This document shows, piece after piece, positions 24,351 to 32,783 of a stretch of DNA of 64,000 nucleotides; position 1 is the stretch's first letter; each line of letters starts with the position of its first letter. Source of the DNA: JAKZVK01 sp965248255 (GTDB lineage: Bacteria > Acidobacteriota > Terriglobia > Bryobacterales > UBA6623); NCBI GenBank assembly GCA_965248255.1, contig CBDFIW010000003.1:806001-870000 (forward strand), given 5' to 3'. Made by a program: the position numbers and the translations under genes. The notes below the pieces were generated by a model that had not been told where the DNA came from, made no database searches, and saw nothing but the letters and a program-made list of their open reading frames with translations.

Positions 24351-27300
24351 CTAGAACCGCCACCGCAGACCGAGCTGGATCTCGCGGCCTTCCAGCGCGC
24401 TGGTAACGCGGCCGAAGTTGCCCGACCGGACGTTCATCTGCGGAGTCAGGAACGGCGGCGTGTTCGTGGCGTTGTACATCTCCACGCGGAACTGGATGCG
24501 GTGACCTTCGGCCACATCAATGTTCTTGAACATCGAGAAGTCGAAGCTCGTGCGTCCGGGCTCTTCGATGATGCTGCGTCCCGCATCGCCATAGAGACCC
24601 TTGCCCAGGGCTATCCGGCTCTCAGGAGTGGCAAACACGAAGGCGTTCGTGTCGAACCAGCGGTCCAGAGTGCGTGCGCCACCGGAAAGATTACCGTCAG
24701 CGACTCGGTAGGGCCGCCTGCCACAGCGCGGGCATCCGTCGCCGGCCGTTGGGTCGGTTCGGCCCTGGTTCACGTCAACCGGAAGTCCGGTAGCGAGAAC
24801 CAGAACGCCATTCACCTGCCAACCGCCGATAATATGCTTGGCCGCGCCGCTCATATTATTGCCGAACGGCAGCTCCCACAGAAACGCCGTCGTCCCACGG
24901 TGGGTGATGTCAAAATCTCCGCGGCCGCGCTCGGCTGTCCGGCGATCGTGCGGATTGTTCGGCCGCACCGCACCACAACAGGCACGGGAATCGAACATTA
25001 CCTTCGACCAGGTGTAGGTCTGGAGGAAGGTGAAGCCGCCGCTGAACCGCCTCTCCACCTTGGTTAGCAGGCCATGGTAGCTGCCCGAGGCCGCGGTGTC
25101 GTGAATCTCGATGCTCGACCACTGCGTGTAACGGCGCGTCGGGTTGGCCGTGCCGATCGTGGGCAGCAGAAACGCGTTGTACTCCGCCGGGTTGTCGAAG
25201 TGGTCCGACTTCGAACCGCTGTAGCCGACTTCGGCAACCAAGTTCCACGGCAGAGACTTCTGGATGTTAAAGTTCCACTGCTGTACCTCGCCGACCGTGT
25301 TTTCGGTGTTCGCGCCGCTGGCGCTGGCGCGAAGGATCTCGTTGGCCGCCAAATCGGCGGTCGCCATGGTAATAAACGGTCTACGGGCGAGGGCGGTCTC
25401 TTCGATGCGCGCCGTCCCAGGCGGGTTGGCCGCCAGAATCGGGACGAAGTTATTGATCATGTTGACGTTGTAGAAGATCCCGTAGCCGGCGCGAATGACG
25501 AAATCGGTTCCGCCGAGGGGCCGCCACGCTATGCCGAAGCGGGGCGCCAAGAGTTTCTTGCTAACCGAGTTAAGGGCAACCCGCGCCATGCCTGGCGCCG
25601 GGAACAACTCGCCCGTTCCCAGATCGAAGTTACGCGACTCACCGCGGTCATCCACGAACGGCGAGTTGTACTCCCAGCGGATACCGAGGTTCAGGGTCAT
25701 GTTCGGTGTGAGCTTCCACTCGTCTTGGATGAAGGGATGCACGCGCCAGTACTCGAAATCCGGGTACGTACCGGCGTTGGCCCTGCCCGGAATGTTACCC
25801 AGGCGTACACGTTGCGGATGGTCGAGCAGGAAGTCAGCGAAGGCGACGCCCGAGTGAATACCGTTGAAAGTAAAGGCGCCGTTGGCAGCCTGAATCGTCC
25901 GGCGAGAGGTTCGGACGAGGTTGTACGAGATCCCCGTCTTCAGATTATGGTTGCCCTTGATGAAGGACGTCTGGTTGGCGATCATCCGCGACTCGTCCCA
26001 AATCTGGTTGACGTCGGAGGCACCGACGCTGCAGCACTGGGATATGCTAATGCTGCTGATACGTGCGTCGTGTGGGTCCTCGGTCTGGCCGGGGATCCCT
26101 AACTCCCTCAGGTTGCTCCATCCGGTGTCGGTGAATCCGGTCTCGCGGAAGTAGGTGTCGCGGTTGAACGAAACCCGCAGTTCGTTCAGCGCCGTATTGG
26201 TGAGGAAGCGGGTCCACGTCATCGTGGCGTTCTGTTGACGCTTCGGATTGAAGAACGTGAAGCGCGGGTCGATGCCAGCCAGGACGTTGACGCTTGTGGG
26301 TTTGATGTTCTGGTAACCGTAGCGTCCGAAGATCTTGTTCTTGTCGTTAATGGTCCAGTCGTTCCTCAGGTAGAATTGGTCGTCATCCAGGTCGTTCTTA
26401 ATGGTGCCCGAGAAGTTGTTCTGGCCGTCGAACTGCGGGTTGCCGAAGTTCGGCTGCGGCCAGAAGGGAATCACTCTTTGCGAGATGGATGAGGTCCGGC
26501 TCTGCGGAATGACGTTGTTCGCGAAGGCCCCACAAGTGGAGGCGGCCGCCGGATCCATACAGGTACTGACATCCAGGATTGGGGCGCCCGCGAAGAAGGG
26601 CCCGCTCAGGTCGCCGTTGCGCATGAGCTGAGTAGGATAAATGCTGAAGCTCTGCCCGCTACGCCGTTCGCTGAGACTCTCCACGTTGACCGTGAAGAAC
26701 AGCTTGTTCTTGACGATCGGGCCGCTGAGCACGCCGCCAAACGTGTTGCGAGTGCGAGGCCTCTTGGGGATGTCGGGATTGTTCTCGAAGAAGTTACGGG
26801 CGTCGAGTTCCTCCGCGCGGAAGAAGTGGAACAGCGTGCCGTGGTAGGCATTTCCGCCCGGGCGAATGCTCGTGATGATCTGCGCGCCCGACTGGGTGCC
26901 GTACTCCGCGTTATACCAACCCGATTCGACGCGGAACTCCTGAATTGCCTCGACAGAGGGCCGCATCCGGACCATGCCATGGATGCCGGTACGAAGCGGA
27001 GCGCCGTCAAGAATGATGTTGTTGTTGTGCACCTTTTGGCCTTGCGCTGCGATGCCGTACCCGGGCCCGAAGCCCGACGTCGTCACGCTGGTGCGCGGCC
27101 CACGGCTCATACCGGGAGCGAGCAGCGCCAAGCGGAAAAGATTGCGGTCGCCCGGAATCGGCAGCTCGCGGATCTTGGCTTCGTCGATGACCGTGCTGAT
27201 CGTCGTGTCATCGGTCTGGATCGTCAGCGCGTCGGCCTGGACCGTCACCTGCTCCGTCACGACGCCAACTTCCAGCGTCATGTTCTGACGGCGAACCAAG

Positions 27301-27629
27301 TCCACCTCTAGCCGAACGTCGGTCGCCACTGCGCGGCGGAAACCTTCGAGCTCTGCTGAGACCTCATAGATACCGATGTCCAACGCGGTAACCGAGTAGT
27401 CACCACGCTCATTGGTTTCGACGGTTCGCACCGCCTGCGTACCGTTGTTGGTGACCGTGACCGTCGCGCCAGGAACTGCAGCGCCTGATTCATCCGTAAC
27501 GGTTCCAATAACACTGGAACTGTTTGCCTGAGCGAAAGCCGCCTGTGGGACGAGGCCCACCAGTGCAGCGAGAATCACAACAGCAAAGCCCGTAAAGAAG
27601 CCGCTCCGTCTACCGTGAGCAACTTGCAT
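24351..27629 (-). CDS. Oar-like TonB-dependent receptor with carboxypeptidase-regulatory domain
   Basis: This is a 1092-residue outer-membrane receptor. The Sec signal ends at AQAAFAQ (about residue 34). Residues about 38-120 form a carboxypeptidase-regulatory-like (CarboxypepD_reg) domain (SSSVIGTVTDESGAAVPGATVTVTN). A plug domain follows (VKVHNNNII-like motif and GIHGMVRMRPSVEAIQEFRVE), then a large beta-barrel ending in LGLRWRF. This architecture is greatly expanded in Acidobacteriota. The ligand is unknown; its position at the head of the minus-strand arm suggests uptake of the compound or breakdown product handled by the following exported enzymes. AAAGGAGAG precedes the ATG. Confidence 0.88.
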   Translation of the reverse strand: MQVAHGRRSGFFTGFAVVILAALVGLVPQAAFAQANSSSVIGTVTDESGAAVPGATVTVTNNGTQAVRTVETNERGDYSVTALDIGIYEVSAELEGFRRAVATDVRLEVDLVRRQNMTLEVGVVTEQVTVQADALTIQTDDTTISTVIDEAKIRELPIPGDRNLFRLALLAPGMSRGPRTSVTTSGFGPGYGIAAQGQKVHNNNIILDGAPLRTGIHGMVRMRPSVEAIQEFRVESGWYNAEYGTQSGAQIITSIRPGGNAYHGTLFHFFRAEELDARNFFENNPDIPKRPRTRNTFGGVLSGPIVKNKLFFTVNVESLSERRSGQSFSIYPTQLMRNGDLSGPFFAGAPILDVSTCMDPAAASTCGAFANNVIPQSRTSSISQRVIPFWPQPNFGNPQFDGQNNFSGTIKNDLDDDQFYLRNDWTINDKNKIFGRYGYQNIKPTSVNVLAGIDPRFTFFNPKRQQNATMTWTRFLTNTALNELRVSFNRDTYFRETGFTDTGWSNLRELGIPGQTEDPHDARISSISISQCCSVGASDVNQIWDESRMIANQTSFIKGNHNLKTGISYNLVRTSRRTIQAANGAFTFNGIHSGVAFADFLLDHPQRVRLGNIPGRANAGTYPDFEYWRVHPFIQDEWKLTPNMTLNLGIRWEYNSPFVDDRGESRNFDLGTGELFPAPGMARVALNSVSKKLLAPRFGIAWRPLGGTDFVIRAGYGIFYNVNMINNFVPILAANPPGTARIEETALARRPFITMATADLAANEILRASASGANTENTVGEVQQWNFNIQKSLPWNLVAEVGYSGSKSDHFDNPAEYNAFLLPTIGTANPTRRYTQWSSIEIHDTAASGSYHGLLTKVERRFSGGFTFLQTYTWSKVMFDSRACCGAVRPNNPHDRRTAERGRGDFDITHRGTTAFLWELPFGNNMSGAAKHIIGGWQVNGVLVLATGLPVDVNQGRTDPTAGDGCPRCGRRPYRVADGNLSGGARTLDRWFDTNAFVFATPESRIALGKGLYGDAGRSIIEEPGRTSFDFSMFKNIDVAEGHRIQFRVEMYNATNTPPFLTPQMNVRSGNFGRVTSALEGREIQLGLRWRF

Positions 27630-27828
27630 CCAACTGCTCTCCTTTTCGATTGAGAAGAATGTAAGGGTGTTTCGCCTGCCCTGTACCCGGGCGTGGCTGC
27701 CGGCCGAGTCGATCGAGTGACCCACCCAACGGAGAAAGACGATGCAATTCCGTCTCCACAACGCCCGACAGACCCCGGATGGTACCACAGTTGAGGGGGG
27801 GGGCCGCGCAACTTACTGATTCAGAAGC

Positions 27829-28996
27829 TAGTGTAGTGCACCATAAATAATGTAACTTATATTGGCTTCCCATCGTCTCTATTAACAGGAGGCATGGGAT
27901 GCGAAGAGCACAACCAGTAACTTTGAACACAGCGCAATGCAAGCAGTTGGACCGCTACGCGCGCGGCCGCCAAGTCGCCGTTCGTCTCGCCCTGCGAGCC
28001 AGGATTGTCCTGCTGGCCGCCGACGGTCTCGAGAATAAGCAGATCGCCGCACAGCTCGGTGTCTCGCGGCAGTTGGTGGCCCGCTGGCGCACGCGCTTTC
28101 TCGAAAGCAGCATCGCCGGCATTGCAAAAGACGCCCCACGGCCCGGTCGTAAACCTGCCGTCTCGAAGCAGAAAGTACAGCAGATCATCCACAAGACCAC
28201 CCGCGAGAAACCGTCCAACGCCACCCACTGGAGCCGCCGCACCATGGCCGCCGCGGCCGGCGTCAGTGCTTCCACCGTGGGACGGATTTGGCGCGCCCAT
28301 GGCCTCAAGCCCCACCGCGTCAAGACCTTCAAGCTCAGCAATGACCCGCGTTTCGCCGAGAAACTCGACGACATCGTCGGACTCTATCTCAATCCGCCTG
28401 AGCATGCTCTGGTTCTCTCGCTCGATGAGAAGTCCCAAATCCAAGCCCTCGATCGCACCCAGCCCGGCCTGCCGCTCAAAAAGGGACGCGGCCAAACGAT
28501 GACCCACGATTACAAGCGCAACGGCACGACCACCCTGTTTGCGGCGCTCAACAGCCTTGACGGCAGCGTGATCGCCGAGTGCATGCCCCGACACAGCCAC
28601 CAGGAATGGCTGCGCTTCCTGCGCTTAATTGACCGCCGCACTCCCAAGGACAAACAGCTTCATCTCATCGTGGACAACTATGCCACCCACAAGCATGCCG
28701 CTGTGAAGCGTTGGCTCGATCGTCACCCGCGCTTCCACATTCATTTCACCCCGACCTCGGCGTCGTGGCTGAACATGGTCGAGCGATTCTTTCGCGATCT
28801 CACCGTCAAGCGCCTGCGCCGCGGCGTGTTTCGCAGCGTGGACGAGCTCGTCGCCGCCATTGACGACTACATCGCCCAGCACAACGGGCATCCCACGCCC
28901 TTCATCTGGACCGCGACCGCCTCCGACATCCTCGAGAAAGTCAAGCGCGGACGTGCCGCCCTGCATAAGGTGCAATCTGCTTGACGCACTACACTA
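27829..28996 (+). mobile_element. ISb copy 2 (IS630 family), complete, 1168 bp
   Basis: The ends TAGTGTAGTGC and GCACTACACTA are the same as in copy 1, and the flanks again form CTAG with TA duplicated. It sits 200 bp upstream of the TonB receptor start, between two divergently transcribed arms of the catabolic island. It may have split a shared promoter region. Confidence 0.95.
27899..28984 (+). CDS. IS630-family transposase (ISb)
   Basis: This is a second, intact 361-residue copy of the ISb transposase. All three catalytic segments (LSLDEKSQ, LIVDNYATHKH, WLNMVERFF) are preserved, so it should be active. It differs from the first copy by a Phe in VKTFKLS and a His in ALHKVQSA. Confidence 0.96.
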   Translation: MRRAQPVTLNTAQCKQLDRYARGRQVAVRLALRARIVLLAADGLENKQIAAQLGVSRQLVARWRTRFLESSIAGIAKDAPRPGRKPAVSKQKVQQIIHKTTREKPSNATHWSRRTMAAAAGVSASTVGRIWRAHGLKPHRVKTFKLSNDPRFAEKLDDIVGLYLNPPEHALVLSLDEKSQIQALDRTQPGLPLKKGRGQTMTHDYKRNGTTTLFAALNSLDGSVIAECMPRHSHQEWLRFLRLIDRRTPKDKQLHLIVDNYATHKHAAVKRWLDRHPRFHIHFTPTSASWLNMVERFFRDLTVKRLRRGVFRSVDELVAAIDDYIAQHNGHPTPFIWTATASDILEKVKRGRAALHKVQSA

Positions 28997-29310
28997 GTAG
29001 CCAGCGCGTTCCACGGCAAGCTTGCCGTGTCTGACGACCGTTTACCAACTTTGGAAAGGGCTTAATCCTGTTTCCCGGAGAAAACTGAGGTAGATCCCCC
29101 ATCTTTGGAGAGAATCCCTCGGTCGGTGGCAAGCGCCTCCCGGCGGGCTGGGTCATCGTCCGCGGCAACCTGACCTTGGAGGCCGACGCTGCAACACCGA
29201 GCCACGTCTTCCTGCACCGCCTCATCCAAAGCCAGTACACTCATCAGAACGCGTGCCCCGATGCAATTCCTTAGGCATCGCGGCGAACCCTACGAAACGA
29301 GAACGCTACC
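28997..29310. other. Intergenic region with palindrome and a possible gene remnant
   Basis: A perfect palindrome CACGGCAAGCTTGCCGTG lies at 29012-29029. From about 29093 to 29273 the plus strand has a start-less open frame with coding character (GGKRLPAGWVIVRGN, PSHVFLHRLIQSQYTHQ), ending in TAG. I do not recognise it; it could be the tail of a decayed gene. No clear promoter for the aminotransferase gene could be named. Confidence 0.4.
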
Positions 29311-30627
29311 ATGACCATCGACCGACGAGAGTTTTTCACCGCAAGCGCCGCCGCAGCGCTTGCCTCACAAACCGCTTGTGGACCAACCGACCGGGCCGAG
29401 GCCAGATCCGAACCCATTGACCCGATCGGCCCTGACGGCTCCATCGACTGGGCCAAAGTCCGGCGAGCCTTCCCGCGCGCCGTCAACGAGACCTACTTCA
29501 ACGCGGCGGCGCAGCACCCGGTGGGCATCCACACCCGGCGCGGAATCGAGCGTTATATCGACTTCATGTCGAACGGGGTCGGTGAAGGGCGGGAAGACTT
29601 CTGGGAGACCCGCTACCGCGAAATCAAGCCGATGTTCGCAAAGCTGATCAACGCGAAACCCGAGGAGATCGCTTTTTGTGCCGGCACCACCATCGGCGAA
29701 AACCTGATCGCCAGCGGCATGGACCTCAAGGGCGGCAACGTGGTGACCAACGACCTCCACTACGGTTCTTGCCTTGCGAACTACCTTTCCCGCCAAGCGC
29801 TGTACGGTCTCGATGTCCGTATCGTCAAGCACCGTGATTGGCAGATCGACTACTCGGACATGGAGAGAGCCGTCAACAGCCAGACCAAGCTCATCGCCGT
29901 CTCGCTGGTTTCGTCGAACAACGGGCACCTCGAAGATGTCAAGAAGCTGAGCGAGCTGGCCCACGCGCATGGGGCCTACTTGTTTGCCGACATCATCCAA
30001 GGCTGCGGGGCAACGCCGATCGATGTGAAGGCGATGGGGATCGACTTTGCGTCCTGCGGGATGTACAAGTGGCTCCAAGGCGAGCACGGATTCGGGTTTC
30101 TGTACGTGAAAGAAGACCTGCAGGGCAGCGTTGTCAAAGGTACGCAGTTCACCGGACACGCAGGCCTCAACTACCAGCCGTGGACGGAGAGCCCCGACCC
30201 TGACAAGCCAGAGTTTCTCTACCACCCGCGCAAGGGTATCTCGCAGTTTGAGTGCAGCACGCCCGCCGTGATCAACTATGCGGGCCAATACGAGTCCTTC
30301 AAGTTCATCGAGAAGCTCGGGGTCGACAACATCCGCGTACACGCTCGCGAGCTGACCGACCGGCTCCAGAACGAACTACCGTCCGGGCGCTACACATCCA
30401 TCACGCCGAAAGGCACTGAAGCGGCGATCGTTGTCTTCCTGTGCAAAGACAGCGAAGACATTCGCAACCGTATCCGGCGAGCGAACGAAGAAGGCCGCAC
30501 GAACATTTCGATCGGCGGCTCCAACTCGGGCCTCACCGTCGGACGCAATGGCAATCAGATGCGTTTCTCGGTTTCCGTCTACAACAACCACGAAGACGTC
30601 GACCGCATCCTAGAGGTGCTCTCGTAG
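29311..30627 (+). CDS. Class V aminotransferase-fold PLP enzyme 1 with Tat signal
   Basis: This is a 438-residue protein of the isopenicillin-N-epimerase/cysteine-desulfurase-like branch of class V aminotransferases. The PLP-binding Asp is in GAYLFADIIQGCG, and the Schiff-base Lys is in ASCGMYKWLQGEHGFGFLYV. The N-terminus MTIDRREFFTASAAAALASQTAC is a twin-arginine signal with a Cys at residue 23, so an exported, perhaps lipid-anchored enzyme is likely. The substrate is unknown; racemase, lyase and aminotransferase activities all occur in this branch. It opens the plus-strand arm and has two paralogues downstream. Confidence 0.82.
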   Translation: MTIDRREFFTASAAAALASQTACGPTDRAEARSEPIDPIGPDGSIDWAKVRRAFPRAVNETYFNAAAQHPVGIHTRRGIERYIDFMSNGVGEGREDFWETRYREIKPMFAKLINAKPEEIAFCAGTTIGENLIASGMDLKGGNVVTNDLHYGSCLANYLSRQALYGLDVRIVKHRDWQIDYSDMERAVNSQTKLIAVSLVSSNNGHLEDVKKLSELAHAHGAYLFADIIQGCGATPIDVKAMGIDFASCGMYKWLQGEHGFGFLYVKEDLQGSVVKGTQFTGHAGLNYQPWTESPDPDKPEFLYHPRKGISQFECSTPAVINYAGQYESFKFIEKLGVDNIRVHARELTDRLQNELPSGRYTSITPKGTEAAIVVFLCKDSEDIRNRIRRANEEGRTNISIGGSNSGLTVGRNGNQMRFSVSVYNNHEDVDRILEVLS

Positions 30628-30778
30628 CAAACCGAGCCGAGACCATCAGGGAGTGGTCACTAACCGAGACTAACCGGGCGTGACCAGAGGCACCGCTGAT
30701 TGCACGGCCGCGGTAGTCTCTCAGGAGCCGGCCTGCCGGGTTGGTGCAATCCGCGAACGAGTGCTACCATCGCCGCTA

Positions 30779-31495
30779 GTGAAGCGACAATTCTTCCCAA
30801 CCGTACTGCTCGCAGGCCTTATCCTCGGCCGCGCTTTCGCTGCCGATCTCCCACAGCCTCCAGCGGTTGATCCCGGCCGGCCGGGCACCGCGCCCTCGGA
30901 TGCGATCGTGCTTTTTGATGGGCGCGATCTCTCCCAATGGGTTCACGCTAACGGCAAGCCCGCGACCTGGGCTGTTGAGAACGGTCACATCGTCTGTAAG
31001 ACCGGCACCGGCAACATCCACACGAAGCAGAAGTTCTCAAGCGCACAGATTCACATTGAGTTCGCCACGCCGCATCAAGCCGAGGCCAAGGGCCAGGCTC
31101 GCGGAAACAGCGGTGTGTACGTCCAAGGGCGCTACGAGATACAGGTGCTCGACTCGTACCGGAATCCGACCTACCCGCAGGGCTCGGCCGGTGCGGTTTA
31201 CGCGCAGTCCGCTCCGGCGGTCAACGCGAGCCGTGCACCGAAGGAATGGCAGACCTACGACATCATCTTCCATGCTCCGAAGTGCTACGGCGGTCACGCC
31301 GTCAAGCCCGGGACGATTACGATCCTGCACAACGGAGTGCTGATCCAGGACCATTTTGAACTCAAAGGCCCCACCGCCGGCGGGCTCGGCGGCGACGTAT
31401 GTGAACCGGGACCGATGCTATTGCAGGACCATATCCACGACGACGTCACGGAAACAGCGTTGCGCTTCCGCAATATTTGGGTGCGCCCGCTGTGA
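30779..31495 (+). CDS. DUF1080 (3-keto-disaccharide hydrolase-like) exported protein
   Basis: This is a 238-residue protein with a Sec signal (VKRQFFPTVLLAGLILGRAFAADL). The DUF1080 concanavalin-like fold is recognisable from IVLFDGRDLSQWVHANGKPATW, QKFSSAQIHIEFATP, NSGVYVQGRYEIQVLDSY and IRFRNIWVRP-like (ALRFRNIWVRPL). Some family members hydrolyse 3-keto-disaccharides; most have no known activity. I start at the GTG at 30779 because the signal peptide begins there; no strong ribosome site is visible. It lies between aminotransferase paralogues 1 and 2 and is probably co-transcribed. Confidence 0.82.
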   Translation: MKRQFFPTVLLAGLILGRAFAADLPQPPAVDPGRPGTAPSDAIVLFDGRDLSQWVHANGKPATWAVENGHIVCKTGTGNIHTKQKFSSAQIHIEFATPHQAEAKGQARGNSGVYVQGRYEIQVLDSYRNPTYPQGSAGAVYAQSAPAVNASRAPKEWQTYDIIFHAPKCYGGHAVKPGTITILHNGVLIQDHFELKGPTAGGLGGDVCEPGPMLLQDHIHDDVTETALRFRNIWVRPL

Positions 31496-31518
31496 CGTGT
31501 AAAGACAAAGAGGTCAAC

Positions 31519-32766
31519 ATGACAATCAATCGAAGACAGTTTCTCGGCGCCGCCGGCGCCGCGGCGGCGGCCGCCACCACGCAAACCAGTTGTACGCCGA
31601 AAAGCGGCGCCTCACCCAACCTTTCGGACCTGGCAACCATTCGCGAGCAGTATCCACGCGCCGTACGACAACCCTACCTCGACTGCGCCGCCAACTGCCC
31701 GTTAAGCAACCACACCCGCGCGGGCATGCAACGTTACATGGATTTGCACATGTACGGACCGGGCGAAGGCCGCGGCGAATATGCCGGTGAAGCCACCAGG
31801 AATCTCAAGCCGATGTTCGCCCGGCTCATCAACGCCGAACCCGCTGAGATTGCGTTTGTCCAAAACACGAAGGCCGGTGAGGACGTCGTGGTCAACGGGC
31901 TCGACATCCAGACCTCCGGCGCTAACGTCGTCACCAACGACCAGCACTACGCCGGGTCGATCCACAGCTTCATCGGAAGGCGCAAAGCAGGCATGGACGT
32001 CCGGATAGTCAAAGGCAAGGACTGGGTCATCGACCTCAAAGACATGGAGGCGGCGATGGACAACAAGACCAAGCTGGTCGCCATCACGCTCGTCTCCAAC
32101 GTCAACGGCCGTATCGAAGACGCCAAGGCCATCAGCGAGATGGCTCATGCCAACGGTGCCTACGTTTATGCCGACATCATCCAGGCGGCCGGCGCTATCC
32201 CAATCGACGTGAAGGCCCTCGGCATCGACTTCGCGGCGTGTTCCAACTACAAGTGGCTGCAAGGGTGCCGCGGCTCCGGCTTCCTATACGTGCGCCAAGA
32301 CCTGCAAGGCACGGTGGTCAGAGACCTGCTGTACCCCGGCTACGTCAACTTCAACTACCCGCCATGGGAAGACCCCGCCGATCCATCCAAGGAGGAGTTT
32401 CCCTTTACCGCTCCCAAGAACGCGGGCCGTTACCAAGCCGGTAACATCAGCCGCGAGGGCTACTGCGGGCAATACGAATCGTTCAAGTACATGGAAGCGA
32501 TCGGCGTCGAGAACATGCTGGCGCACACGGTGCCCTTGGTCGACCGCATTCGAAGGGAACTGCCGGCAAGCATGTATCGCTGCATCACTCCGGAAGGAAC
32601 CAAGAGCCCCATCATCGTCTTCATGCCAAACGACTTCGATGACACTCGCAACCGCTTGAAGCGCGCCAATGTTCAGGCGACGACCACCGGGAACCGGCTG
32701 CGCATCTCGCCCAACATCTACAACAACCAGCAGGACATTGACGCCCTACTAGAGGCGTTGTCTTAA
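31519..32766 (+). CDS. Class V aminotransferase-fold PLP enzyme 2 with Tat signal
   Basis: This is a 415-residue paralogue of the gene at 29311. The signal is MTINRRQFLGAAGAAAAAATTQTSC (twin Arg, Cys at residue 25). The PLP Asp is in GAYVYADIIQAAG, and the Lys is in ACSNYKWLQGCRGSGFLYV. The ATG at 31519 follows AGAGG at good distance and lies 23 bp after the DUF1080 stop. The substrate is unknown. Confidence 0.82.
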   Translation: MTINRRQFLGAAGAAAAAATTQTSCTPKSGASPNLSDLATIREQYPRAVRQPYLDCAANCPLSNHTRAGMQRYMDLHMYGPGEGRGEYAGEATRNLKPMFARLINAEPAEIAFVQNTKAGEDVVVNGLDIQTSGANVVTNDQHYAGSIHSFIGRRKAGMDVRIVKGKDWVIDLKDMEAAMDNKTKLVAITLVSNVNGRIEDAKAISEMAHANGAYVYADIIQAAGAIPIDVKALGIDFAACSNYKWLQGCRGSGFLYVRQDLQGTVVRDLLYPGYVNFNYPPWEDPADPSKEEFPFTAPKNAGRYQAGNISREGYCGQYESFKYMEAIGVENMLAHTVPLVDRIRRELPASMYRCITPEGTKSPIIVFMPNDFDDTRNRLKRANVQATTTGNRLRISPNIYNNQQDIDALLEALS

Positions 32767-32783
32767 GGAACCAGGAGTCCACT

